From: Pseudomonas fluorescens
GTDB taxonomy: Bacteria; Pseudomonadota; Gammaproteobacteria; Pseudomonadales; Pseudomonadaceae
Length of the DNA stretch: 64,000 nt
Assembly (NCBI RefSeq): GCF_902498065.1
Contig: NZ_CABVIR010000001.1
Location: 1,364,001-1,428,000 of the forward strand
Reading direction: 5' to 3'
The position numbers and the translations under genes were made by a program. A model generated the notes under the pieces. That model was not told where the DNA came from, searched no databases, and saw only the letters and a program-made list of their open reading frames with translations. This document shows positions 7,563 through 16,255 of this stretch, one piece after another (within the stretch, counting starts at the first letter, position 1; each line of letters opens with the position of its first letter).

Positions 7563-10500
7563 TAAATGCGTTCCATCTTCGGTAACCACACGCGAATCAG
7601 CGAGAACAGGCGATCCAGGTCGATAGGCTTGGCCAGGTAATCGTTGGAACCGGCCTGCAGGCAGCGCTCCTGATCGTCCTTCATGGCTTTGGCCGTCACC
7701 GCAATGATGGGCAGCTTGCGCCAGCGCGGGTCCTGGCGGATCAGGCTCGTCGCCTCGAAACCGTCCATCTCCGGCATCATCACGTCCATCAGCACCAGAT
7801 CGATGTCCTCGACTTCATTCAGTTTTTCAATCGCCTCACGGCCGTTGCGGCCAATGATCACGACTGCGCCTTTTTGCTCCAGCGCGCTGGTGAGGGCGAA
7901 GATGTTGCGTACATCGTCATCCACCAACAGCACTTTGCGACCCTCGAAGACCTTGTCGCGGCTGCGCGCGGTCTTGAGCATCGTCTGCCGTTCATGGGAC
8001 AACCGCGATTCGACTTTGTGCAGAAAGAGTGTCACTTCATCCAGCAAACGCTCTGGCGAGCGCGCGCCCTTGATGATGATCGAGCGCGAATACTTGCGCA
8101 GTTCGGCTTCTTCGTCCCGGGTCAGGTTGCGCCCGGTGTAGACGATCACCGGCGGGAACGAACAGATGTCCTCGGTGGACATGCGCTTGAGCAAATCATT
8201 ACCCAGCATATCCGGCAGCTTAAGGTCGATGATCATGCAGTCGAAAATCGTCGTGCGCAGCAGATCCAGCGCATCCTGCGCGAGGCCGACAGCGGTGATC
8301 TCGATGTCATCGTCGCCGATCAAGCGGGCAATGCTGTCGCGTTGCAAATCGTCGTCCTCCACCAGCAGCACGCGTTTGACCTTCTGGGTCAACTTGGCTT
8401 CGAGGCGTGCAAACACATCCTTGAGCTCTTCGCGGGTGGTCGGCTTGACCGCATAACCGATCGCGCCCATGTGCATGGCGGCTTCCACGCGGTCTTCGAC
8501 AGAGATCACGTGCACCGGAATGTGCCGGGTTTGCGCGTGTTCCTTCAGACGTTGCAACACCGTCAGACCGGAATGGTCCGGCAGGCGCATGTCCAGCAGG
8601 ATGGCGTCGGGAATGTACGCCTTCGCAAGGTCGTAACCTTCGTCGGCACCATGGGCTACCAGGCACTGATACCCCAATTCGTGGGCCAGATCGTAGAGGA
8701 TGTTCGCGAAGTTCGGCTCATCCTCCACCACCAGAATACAGCGAGTGTTGAACGGCGCCTTGCTGCGATCATCGTCGAAACGCGGAATATCAACGTCAGC
8801 TATCAGCGGCACCAGGGCGGGAGTCGGCGCTCTCGGCGCCATCGCGACCGGTGAGGCCTGCATCGGCTTGACCGGCGTCTCGCCCGGTTCAATGTAGTGC
8901 TGCGGCAAGACCAGGGTAAACACACTGCCCTGCCCCGGTTCGCTGGTGACGCTGATGGAGCCGCCGAGCAGTGTCGCCAGATCGCGGGAAATCGACAGGC
9001 CCAGACCCGTGCCGCCGTAACGGCGATTGGTGGTGCCATCGGCCTGGCGGAATGCTTCGAAAATGCTTTCCTGCTGCTCCGCTGCAATACCGATCCCGGA
9101 ATCGCGAACGATAAAGGCAATCCCGTCGTTTGGCTGACTGGCGACGGTCAGGCTGACCGCGCCTTTCTCAGTGAACTTCACCGCGTTGGACAGCAGATTC
9201 TTCACCACCTGTTCCAGACGCTGGCGGTCGGTGAAGATCATCATCGGCGCGCCGGGCTGCACATCGACCTGGAAATCAAGGCGCTTGTCCGTCGCCAATG
9301 GCTGGAACATCCCGCGCAAACCGTCCACCAGACGGGCAACGCTGGTGTTTTCCGGACGCATATCCAGTTTGCCGGCCTCGACCTTGGAAATGTCGAGAAT
9401 GTCGTTGATCAGGTTCAGCAAATCGTTACCGGCCGAATAGATCGACTCGGCGAATTTGACCTGTTCGGCGCTGAGGTTTTCCTGCGGGTTTTCCGCCAGC
9501 AACTTGGCCAGGATCAACGAACTGTTCAGCGGCGTGCGCAATTCGTGGGACATGTTGGCGAGGAATTCAGACTTGTACTTGCTTGAGCGCTGCAGCTCTT
9601 CGGCGCGCTCCTCGAGCTGCGCCTGGGCATGATTGAGTTCGGTGTTCTTCAGGTCCATGGCATCGCGTTGTTCGGCGAGGATCTGTGCCTGATCGGCGAG
9701 CTGCTCGTTGGTCTGCTCCAGTTCGACTTGCTGGGTTTCCAGATGCGCCTGGGATTCCTTGAGAATCCTTGATTGCTCTTCAAGCTCTTCGTTGGCGGTC
9801 TTGAGTTCTTCCTGCTGAACTTGCAGTTCTTCGTTGAGCTGCTGGGTTTCGGCGAGCACTTCCTGCAAGCGTTGGCGATAGCGTGCGGCCTCGATGGAAG
9901 TGCCAATGTTGCCAGCAATCAATTCCAGCAATTCGATGTCGCGGTCGTTCAGCGGGCGCAGGAAGCCGAGTTCGATGACCCCGTTGACCCGTTCGTCATC
10001 GCTGGTCGGTACCACCAGCACACTGTGCGGCAAGCCTTCACCCAGGCCGGAACTGACCTTGAAATAGTGACTGGGCACATTGTCGAGGCGTATCAGCCGC
10101 GCCTGTTGCGCCACTTGCCCGACAATCCCTTCGTCGCTGTAAATCTGTTGACCAAGGGCTTCCTGCTCCCGGGAGAAACCGTAAGAGGCAATGCGGTTCA
10201 GGCCGCCATGTTCTTCACGCACATAAATAGCCGCCACCGCCGAGCCGAGGTATTGCGCGCAAAACTGCAAAATGTTGCGCCCCAGCAGATTGAGCGACAG
10301 TTGCCCCAGCACTTGTTCGGCCAGCTCGGTCTGGCCGTTGCGCAACCAGGCTTGCTGCCCCAGCCGATGGGCACTGGCCTGTTGCGCGGCCAGGTTAGCG
10401 CTGTAACTTTGCGAAAGGTTGAGCAGATCGCGGCGACCAATATAGGCGAGCAACGCGCTGATGCCGACAATGAACAGCAGATAAAGGCTGATGCTCCAGA

Positions 10501-11053
10501 TCGTGGTACGGCGCACTTCTTCGTTACGCGTGGCGCGTAACTGCTGCTCCATGTCGATCACGTCTTCGAATTGCTTGCGGATTTCATCGGTCAGGCGTTT
10601 GCCGCGCCCGGCCTTGACGGCACCGCGGTAATCACCGCTCGCACGCTGCAAGTCGATCATGCTCTGCGCGTACGTGGCCCATTCATCCTGCAACGCCTGG
10701 AGCCGTTGCAAGCGGTCAGTCTGCACCGGGTTGTCTGCCGTCAGTTCGAGCAAGGTCTTGACCGCTACCGCGACTCTCGGCCGGGCGGTTTCGTAGGGTT
10801 CAAGAAATTTCTCGTCGCCACTGAGCAGGTAGCCGCGCATGCCGGTTTCCAGATCGACGGTCAGCTTGACCGCTTCATTGGCGTTATTGATCACCCGGTC
10901 GGTGTGCTCGACCCACTGGATCACCGACAGCAGATAGGTGATCAGCGAGACAAAGAACACCGCACTGAGCACACCGACACCCAACGGCAGGCTGACGTTG
11001 CGGCTCAGGAGTTTACGGAATCGTTGCTCATCAACCGAAGACGCAGTGGTCAT
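7562..11053 (-). CDS. CHASE3-GAF hybrid histidine kinase with three receiver domains
   Basis: 1163 residues. In order: membrane segment (about 20-45), periplasmic CHASE3-like helical sensor (47-170, with DLETGMRGYLLSGDEKFLEP), second membrane segment (187-207), GAF (250-390), glutamine/glutamate-rich coiled coil (390-490), HisKA with His in NMSHELRTPLN (about 503), HATPase (600-715), and three receivers near 770-885, 893-1005 and 1040-1155 with Asp in LLDMRLPD, IIDLKLPD and LMDVMMPEMDG. The start at ATG 11053 has AAGG upstream. It heads the operon with cheR, cheB, the receiver-kinase and the lone receiver and is the only member spanning the membrane, so it is the probable signal entry point. 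Confidence 0.93.
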   Translation of the reverse strand: MTTASSVDEQRFRKLLSRNVSLPLGVGVLSAVFFVSLITYLLSVIQWVEHTDRVINNANEAVKLTVDLETGMRGYLLSGDEKFLEPYETARPRVAVAVKTLLELTADNPVQTDRLQRLQALQDEWATYAQSMIDLQRASGDYRGAVKAGRGKRLTDEIRKQFEDVIDMEQQLRATRNEEVRRTTIWSISLYLLFIVGISALLAYIGRRDLLNLSQSYSANLAAQQASAHRLGQQAWLRNGQTELAEQVLGQLSLNLLGRNILQFCAQYLGSAVAAIYVREEHGGLNRIASYGFSREQEALGQQIYSDEGIVGQVAQQARLIRLDNVPSHYFKVSSGLGEGLPHSVLVVPTSDDERVNGVIELGFLRPLNDRDIELLELIAGNIGTSIEAARYRQRLQEVLAETQQLNEELQVQQEELKTANEELEEQSRILKESQAHLETQQVELEQTNEQLADQAQILAEQRDAMDLKNTELNHAQAQLEERAEELQRSSKYKSEFLANMSHELRTPLNSSLILAKLLAENPQENLSAEQVKFAESIYSAGNDLLNLINDILDISKVEAGKLDMRPENTSVARLVDGLRGMFQPLATDKRLDFQVDVQPGAPMMIFTDRQRLEQVVKNLLSNAVKFTEKGAVSLTVASQPNDGIAFIVRDSGIGIAAEQQESIFEAFRQADGTTNRRYGGTGLGLSISRDLATLLGGSISVTSEPGQGSVFTLVLPQHYIEPGETPVKPMQASPVAMAPRAPTPALVPLIADVDIPRFDDDRSKAPFNTRCILVVEDEPNFANILYDLAHELGYQCLVAHGADEGYDLAKAYIPDAILLDMRLPDHSGLTVLQRLKEHAQTRHIPVHVISVEDRVEAAMHMGAIGYAVKPTTREELKDVFARLEAKLTQKVKRVLLVEDDDLQRDSIARLIGDDDIEITAVGLAQDALDLLRTTIFDCMIIDLKLPDMLGNDLLKRMSTEDICSFPPVIVYTGRNLTRDEEAELRKYSRSIIIKGARSPERLLDEVTLFLHKVESRLSHERQTMLKTARSRDKVFEGRKVLLVDDDVRNIFALTSALEQKGAVVIIGRNGREAIEKLNEVEDIDLVLMDVMMPEMDGFEATSLIRQDPRWRKLPIIAVTAKAMKDDQERCLQAGSNDYLAKPIDLDRLFSLIRVWLPKMERI

Positions 11054-11313
11054 GGGAGGGCCTTGTCGAACTGTTGGAAACCAAGGAGTTTGCCCCAAAA
11101 CTGCCGCATTGATCCAATTTTCTGACGTGTTTATACGCGAATTCCTACATTCAGCTGCCCCTGCGCAAAGGAGTGGTTATCCTTGCCGGCGCGATGCGGC
11201 TATTCTTTTTTCAGCGAGCTTGGGAACTTGTCGGGTTCCGTCACTTACTGAAGCACAAGCCCGGCATTTCCGATCGACCGGTCACCGCACATTCAACCTT
11301 CGAGAGCCCCATT

Positions 11314-11679
11314 ATGTCCGCTGAAAAATCCATCATCCTGGTCGTTGAAGACGACGACATTGTGCGCATGCTGATCGTCGATGTGCTGGAGGAGCTGGAA
11401 TTCAACGTGCTCGAAGCCGACGGCAGTGAAAAGGCGTTGGAGTTTCTCAACGACGAAGACCAGTACATCGACCTGATGATGACCGACGTCGGCTTACCGG
11501 TAATGGACGGGCGAGAGCTGGCCACCCAGGCGAGGATGCTGCGCCCCGAACTCCCCATTCTGTTCGCCAGCGGGTATGCCGAACACATTGACGTGCCGGC
11601 AGGGATGCAGGTGATCGGCAAGCCGTTTTCCATTGATCAACTGCGCGAAAAGGTCAAAGACATACTCGCTCACACCTAG
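11314..11679 (+). CDS. single-domain response regulator receiver
   Basis: 121 residues forming only a receiver: VVEDDDIVRML, Asp in MMTDVGLPVMDG, FASGYAEH and VIGKPFS. It is close in sequence style to the C-terminal receiver of the hybrid kinase at 2706 (shared DVGLP, SGYAEH or TGYAEH and KPF segments), suggesting a duplicated, detached copy. It is transcribed divergently from the large hybrid kinase across 260 bases. The long upstream extension of the frame lacks a good start signal; ATG 11314 begins right at the receiver fold. Confidence 0.88.
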   Translation: MSAEKSIILVVEDDDIVRMLIVDVLEELEFNVLEADGSEKALEFLNDEDQYIDLMMTDVGLPVMDGRELATQARMLRPELPILFASGYAEHIDVPAGMQVIGKPFSIDQLREKVKDILAHT

Positions 11680-11772
11680 TCTGCGCTGGAGCGGGCTGAG
11701 GAATCGCCCACGGCTGTGGTTTAATTGCGCCCCGCTTTTATTCCCCTGCCCCGCTTCAAGGAACCTCCCTGC

Positions 11773-13074
11773 ATGAGTCAGCCCCGCGCCACCAAAGTCC
11801 TGGTTATCGGCTACGTCTGGCCCGAGCCTCGCTCTTCTGCGGCGGGTGGGTATGTGATGCAACTGCTCGGGACGTTTCTGCAACAAGGCTGGGACGTGAC
11901 ATTCAGCAGCCCGGCCGGCGCTGGCGAACATCAGGAAGACCTGACGGCGTTGGGCATTCGTGAAGTGCCGATAGAACTGAACAACAGCAGTTTCGATGTG
12001 TTTGTCCGTGAACTGGCGCCGGATATCGTGCTGTTCGAACAATTCATGATGGAAGAACAGTTCGGCTGGCGTGTTGAAAAGCACTGCCCAGATGCCTTGC
12101 GCGTACTCGGCACCCAGGATTTGCAAAGCCTGCGTCATGCCCGTCATCAACGGCTCAAGGACCGGTTGAAGGCCCGCGACGACGACAATGATTTCAGCGA
12201 GCTGTTCGCGCCGGCCTTGCGTGAAGAATTCGAACTGATGGCCGACACCGACCTGGCCAAACGGGAAATCGCTGCGCTGTATCGCTGCGACTTGAACCTG
12301 ATGATTTCCGAAACGGAAATCGAGTTGCTGGTCGAGCAGTTCAAGGTGCCACGCAGCCTGCTGCACTGGTGCCCGTTGATGGTCGATCTGCCGAGCGTGC
12401 CGCCAGCGGGTTTTGAGGAACGCGCGGACTTTCTCAGCATTGGCAACTTCCGCCACGCGCCCAACTGGGATGCGGTGCTCTGGATGAAAACCACCATTTG
12501 GCCACTGATTCGCGAGCAATTGCCCACTGCCCGTCTGCTCATCTACGGGGCCTACACGCCCCCCAAGGCGACCGCGCTGCACAATGCGGCTCAAGGTTTC
12601 CATGTAATGAACTGGGCAGAAGATGCGTTGCAAGTCATGTCGGCCGCACGCGTGTGCCTGGCGCCATTGCGTTTCGGTGCCGGCATCAAGGGCAAAATCG
12701 TCGATGCGATGATCTGCGGTACGCCTAATGTCACCACGCCGATCGGCGCCGAAGCCATGCATGGCCAAGGCCCTTGGCCGGGTGCGGTGACCCGCACGGC
12801 GCGCGAGTTTGCCGATTGCGCGGTGCAACTTTATAAAGACCAGGCGCAATGGTCGAACGCCCAGACGGTTGGCCTGGAACTGCTCGCCGAACGTTACCAG
12901 GTGCACACTCACGGCCCGGCGTTGATTGCACAACTCAAGTATTGCCAACAGCACTTGGCGACACTTAGACGGGACAACTTCACCGGCAGCATGTTGCGTC
13001 ACCATCAACACAAAAGTACTCAATACATGGCGCAATGGATTGAAGCGAAAAACCAAACTAAAGCGGACACTTGA
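11773..13074 (+). CDS. glycosyltransferase, GT-B fold (GT4-like)
   Basis: 433 residues. The N terminus has VLVIGYVWPEPRSSAAGGY, the Gly-rich entry typical of GT-B enzymes, and the C-terminal half has LAPLRFGAGIKGKIVDAMICG followed by PNVTTPIGAEAM, the donor-binding region of GT4-type transferases. No signal peptide or membrane segment is visible. ATG 11773 is preceded by AAGGA. Acceptor and sugar donor cannot be told from sequence. It stands alone between the lone receiver gene and the PI-PLC-like pair rather than in a polysaccharide cluster. Confidence 0.82.
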   Translation: MSQPRATKVLVIGYVWPEPRSSAAGGYVMQLLGTFLQQGWDVTFSSPAGAGEHQEDLTALGIREVPIELNNSSFDVFVRELAPDIVLFEQFMMEEQFGWRVEKHCPDALRVLGTQDLQSLRHARHQRLKDRLKARDDDNDFSELFAPALREEFELMADTDLAKREIAALYRCDLNLMISETEIELLVEQFKVPRSLLHWCPLMVDLPSVPPAGFEERADFLSIGNFRHAPNWDAVLWMKTTIWPLIREQLPTARLLIYGAYTPPKATALHNAAQGFHVMNWAEDALQVMSAARVCLAPLRFGAGIKGKIVDAMICGTPNVTTPIGAEAMHGQGPWPGAVTRTAREFADCAVQLYKDQAQWSNAQTVGLELLAERYQVHTHGPALIAQLKYCQQHLATLRRDNFTGSMLRHHQHKSTQYMAQWIEAKNQTKADT

Positions 13075-13124
13075 TCGTTAGAATCGTCTCATCTGACGAT
13101 TAACCCACTGTGCAAGGATGCACT

Positions 13125-14027
13125 ATGAATAACGATGCAATTCGACTTCTGCCCGACGTCCCCTATGACACTCACGCTTTCACCGCCCACAACTGGATGA
13201 CCCAACTTCCCGTTATTGATGCACTCTCGCTTGCGGAACTGGTTTTGCCCGGCGCTCATAATGCCGGGGTGGACAAGAAGGCTTCCTACGCGGCGCCGGG
13301 GATCAGTCACTGGGCCGCTTGTCAGACCCATTCGTTTTATTATCAATTGACCCACGGCGCACGTGCGCTCGATTTGCGCCTTGAGTATGAAATCGGCAGC
13401 AATGGCGTCGGAACGTTCTGGTTTCAGCACAACGGTTTTCGCTCTTCCCGCTCCCTGGAAAATCTGATCACGAGCGTGATCCGGTTTCTGCAGGAAAACC
13501 CCGATGAATTCATCATCCTGGATTTTCATCAGCTGAACACAGGCAACCAGCCCCTTGGCCATCACGAGTTCAACCGCCTGCTGATGACACATCTGGGGGA
13601 CCGGATCATTCCTCGCAGAAATGCGAACCTGCCCCTCAGTCAATTGAAACGGGCCAGTCATGCCCAGCGTGTGCTGGTCGCCGCCGACTATCACCCGGCA
13701 TTCGATGCAACCTTCTTTAGTCGGTCCATCCAGCACGAATGGAGCGGGATCGGGACGACCAGCATCAGTGAACTGAACGCGCATATCACTCGCGTGATGA
13801 AATACCCGCCATCCAGCGGCCTGCCGTGGTCGCTCTCCGCGACCAGCTACCATGCAGCGGGCGGTCCGGTGAACATCGGCGAGCAACTTGATCAATGGTT
13901 CAATCCGGCCGCCAGCGAATGGGTTCTGAAGAGCAGCATTATCAATGTCGATTTTTTTGAAACGTCGAATCTGGTAGGCCATTGTCGAACGGCCAACCTG
14001 TTCAAGGTAAACGCCTACAACCATTAA
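13125..14027 (+). CDS. PI-PLC X-domain-like phosphodiesterase, copy 1
   Basis: 300 residues resembling phosphatidylinositol-specific phospholipase C X domains: LVLPGAHNAGVDKK holds the first catalytic-type His, ARALDLRLEY the Asp/Arg strand, FQHNGF the second His position, and PDEFIILDFHQL the following strand. No signal peptide is visible, unlike secreted bacterial PI-PLCs. The start at ATG 13125 has AAGGA upstream; the GTG at 13110 is less likely. It is 50 bases after the glycosyltransferase and 110 bases before a paralogue. Substrate unknown; related folds also occur in eukaryotic-like and toxin proteins. Confidence 0.78.
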   Translation: MNNDAIRLLPDVPYDTHAFTAHNWMTQLPVIDALSLAELVLPGAHNAGVDKKASYAAPGISHWAACQTHSFYYQLTHGARALDLRLEYEIGSNGVGTFWFQHNGFRSSRSLENLITSVIRFLQENPDEFIILDFHQLNTGNQPLGHHEFNRLLMTHLGDRIIPRRNANLPLSQLKRASHAQRVLVAADYHPAFDATFFSRSIQHEWSGIGTTSISELNAHITRVMKYPPSSGLPWSLSATSYHAAGGPVNIGEQLDQWFNPAASEWVLKSSIINVDFFETSNLVGHCRTANLFKVNAYNH

Positions 14028-14137
14028 TTTGTGCAGATGTTTCCATCACTGGCAATGTCGGAGCGCACTTCTATGCTTGAATTTACATTTATCCACTTCA
14101 TCCCACGGACGGGCTGAAGCCACTATCAGGAAAGATA

Positions 14138-15013
14138 ATGACCCAATCTCTACAAGGTATTCTCGACAAAAAGAAATGGATGAGTAATGTGCTCGACATT
14201 GACCGCCTGAAGTTGACCGACTTGGTCTGGCCCTGCACTCATAACAGCGGCATGGATAAAAAAGCCCCCAACTATGATGTCGTGATTGGCAACTGGACCA
14301 CGTGTCAGAACGATTCATTTGCGTGGCAACTGGCCAACGGCGCACGGGCCTTTGATATTCGTCTTGGTTACACCGAGGGGCACGATCAATCGATCTTCTA
14401 CTTTCATCACAACGGTTTTCAATCTCATCGCGTCCTTGATGAGCTGATCGACGCGACGACGACGTTCCTTGATCAAAACCCGGACGAATTCATCGTCTTC
14501 GACTTTCACCAAATGGGCGACGGTGCGAAGCGTTTTGACCACAAGAAACTCAATGATTTGTTGGTAAATCGACTAGGGAACCGCGTCATACCGCCCTACG
14601 ACGCGTCGAAAACGGTGGGCGAGCTCAAGCGCATCAGCACCCGCCGCAGACTGGTACTGGCTGCGCACGTGGTAACGGGGCTGGACGATGATTGCTTCTG
14701 GCCGCGTATCCCGCACAAATGGAGCGGTGAAACCTTCACTGACACCGCGGAACTGGAACGCCACATTGCCAGCGAGCTGCAAGACGCACCGTTCGAGACC
14801 TTTTTATGGTTGTTGTCGGCCACCAGTTATGGCTTTCTGGGCGGGCCTCAGGACATCAAGACCCAGATCAACGCCTGGTTCAACCCGACCCGCGACTGGG
14901 TAACGCGTTGCAGCATTATCAGCACCGACTTTTTCGATGAGTCAGACATCGTGCGTTACTGCTGGAGCGCGTCGAGCATGAAGGCGGTTTACGGCAGCGC
15001 GTTGCATCAGTAA
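14138..15013 (+). CDS. PI-PLC X-domain-like phosphodiesterase, copy 2
   Basis: 291 residues, a clear paralogue of the gene at 13125: LVWPCTHNSGMDKKA, ANGARAFDIRLGY, FHHNGFQSHRVLDELI and PDEFIVFDFHQMGDG align block by block, and both end with a conserved tryptophan-bearing segment (WSLSATSYHAAGGP in copy 1, WLLSATSYGFLGGP in copy 2). Both His positions are kept, so both copies could be active. No signal peptide. The divergence between copies is substantial, so duplication is old or both were acquired together. Confidence 0.78.
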   Translation: MTQSLQGILDKKKWMSNVLDIDRLKLTDLVWPCTHNSGMDKKAPNYDVVIGNWTTCQNDSFAWQLANGARAFDIRLGYTEGHDQSIFYFHHNGFQSHRVLDELIDATTTFLDQNPDEFIVFDFHQMGDGAKRFDHKKLNDLLVNRLGNRVIPPYDASKTVGELKRISTRRRLVLAAHVVTGLDDDCFWPRIPHKWSGETFTDTAELERHIASELQDAPFETFLWLLSATSYGFLGGPQDIKTQINAWFNPTRDWVTRCSIISTDFFDESDIVRYCWSASSMKAVYGSALHQ

Positions 15014-15085
15014 GCGGACGCATGACGCCGGTCGACATGCCCAAGGCTGGCAATGTCGGCCGGTAAAGAGGCATGATCAGGGTGC

Positions 15086-15096
15086 AATAACAATAA
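15086..15096 (+). promoter_or_regulatory. candidate Hfq/Crc CA motif in mtlR leader
   Basis: AATAACAATAA contains AACAATAA, an exact AANAANAA match, ending 12 bases before the mtlR start codon. In Pseudomonas, Hfq with Crc binds such motifs near start codons and blocks translation when preferred carbon sources are present. Confidence 0.55.
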
Positions 15097-15108
15097 AAGC
15101 GCCCTGAT

Positions 15109-16014
15109 ATGACCCGGACTGCCAGAGTCACCGATCCTTCCTACGAACTGATGGACGACCACAATGGGTTGTCGATCATCTATCGCCAGCACGGTTTCCC
15201 CTGCCCCTTGGTGCGCTGGCATTTTCACAAGGAATACGAATTGCACCTGATCGTCGCCAGCTCGGGCAAGGTGTTCATTGGCGACTACATTGGCAACTTC
15301 TATCCGCAAACACTGTTCCTCACCGGCCCCAACCTGCCCCACAACTGGATCAGCCAGGTCGCCGAAGACGAGGTGGTGCCCAAGCGCGACATGCTGGTCA
15401 ATTTCACCGACGAGTTGTTCGAGAGCGGCCATCAAGTGTTTACCGAGCTCAAGTCGCTTGCGCCCTTGCTGGAGCGCGCGCAATACGGCATCGAGTTTCG
15501 CTGCAAACACACCATCCGCCAGGCAATGACCTTGATGCAACGCATCGCCGACACCAAAGGCGTGACCCGCCTCGGGCACTTTTTCATTCTGCTGGAGTTG
15601 CTCGCCGCCTGCGACGACTATCAACTGTTGTCCGGCGCCACAACGCCGCAACTGGCGGATGAACACAATATCGATCGCACTAACCGTGCGGTGGATTACA
15701 TCTTTGCCCACTACGCCCGTGAACTGCCGCTGGAGGAAGTCGCCGAGCACCTGGGCATGAAGCCGACCTATTTCAGCCGCGTGTTCAAACAAGCCACCGG
15801 GCGCTGCTTCATCGAGTTCGTCAACCGGCTGCGCATCAGCAAATCCTGCGAACTGCTGGCCGACGGCGACAAACCGGTGACCGACGTGTGTTTCGAGTCG
15901 GGATTCAACAACATTTCCAATTTCAACCGGCGTTTTCAGCAGTTAAAAGGCATGACGCCGTCGCACTATCGGCGGTTGGCGGTACAGCGGTTGACCGAGC
16001 AGAATCTGGGCTAG
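15109..16014 (+). CDS. mtlR: AraC-family activator of mannitol operon
   Basis: 301 residues. The N-terminal half is a cupin-like sensor domain (VRWHFHKEYELHLIVASSG and FIGDYIGNFYPQTLFLTGPN); the C-terminal 100 residues form two helix-turn-helix motifs (LPLEEVAEHLGMKPTYFSRV and VTDVCFESGFNNISNFNRRF) ending in the PSHYRR signature of AraC/XylS proteins. It lies directly upstream of and codirectional with mtlE, as the activator MtlR does in P. fluorescens. It should switch on mtlEFGKDYZ in response to mannitol or related polyols. No strong ribosome-binding site precedes ATG 15109. Confidence 0.92.
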   Translation: MTRTARVTDPSYELMDDHNGLSIIYRQHGFPCPLVRWHFHKEYELHLIVASSGKVFIGDYIGNFYPQTLFLTGPNLPHNWISQVAEDEVVPKRDMLVNFTDELFESGHQVFTELKSLAPLLERAQYGIEFRCKHTIRQAMTLMQRIADTKGVTRLGHFFILLELLAACDDYQLLSGATTPQLADEHNIDRTNRAVDYIFAHYARELPLEEVAEHLGMKPTYFSRVFKQATGRCFIEFVNRLRISKSCELLADGDKPVTDVCFESGFNNISNFNRRFQQLKGMTPSHYRRLAVQRLTEQNLG

Positions 16015-16206
16015 CACCGCTACGGCGTTGAGGCCAGAAACCTATACGTATTCGATAACGCTTGAGCGCTGAAAAGCCCTTCCCTTCGTTTGCCACTCCA
16101 AACGCCAGTGCAAAATAGTATCGATTCAAGTGCGATGGATGATTTGTCTCATCCTCAATTGAAGGCTGTAATCAGTGCACATTCTTCCTGCCTCGGAAGA
16201 CACAAA

Positions 16207-16214
16207 AACAATAA
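16207..16214 (+). promoter_or_regulatory. candidate Hfq/Crc CA motif in mtlE leader
   Basis: AACAATAA matches the AANAANAA catabolite-activity consensus exactly, 41 bases before the mtlE start and just upstream of a hairpin that abuts the ribosome-binding site. Confidence 0.55.
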
Positions 16215-16220
16215 CTGTCC

Positions 16221-16250
16221 TTCTGCCCCCGCCGGGTGCAGAAAAGGAGT
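16221..16250 (+). promoter_or_regulatory. leader hairpin abutting mtlE ribosome-binding site
   Basis: TTCTGC (16221-16226) pairs with GCAGAA (16238-16243), with an inner CCC/GGG stem and a GCC loop. The last bases of the stem touch AAAAGGAG, so folding may affect ribosome access or stabilise the 5' end of the transcript. Confidence 0.4.
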
Positions 16251-16255
16251 GCACG

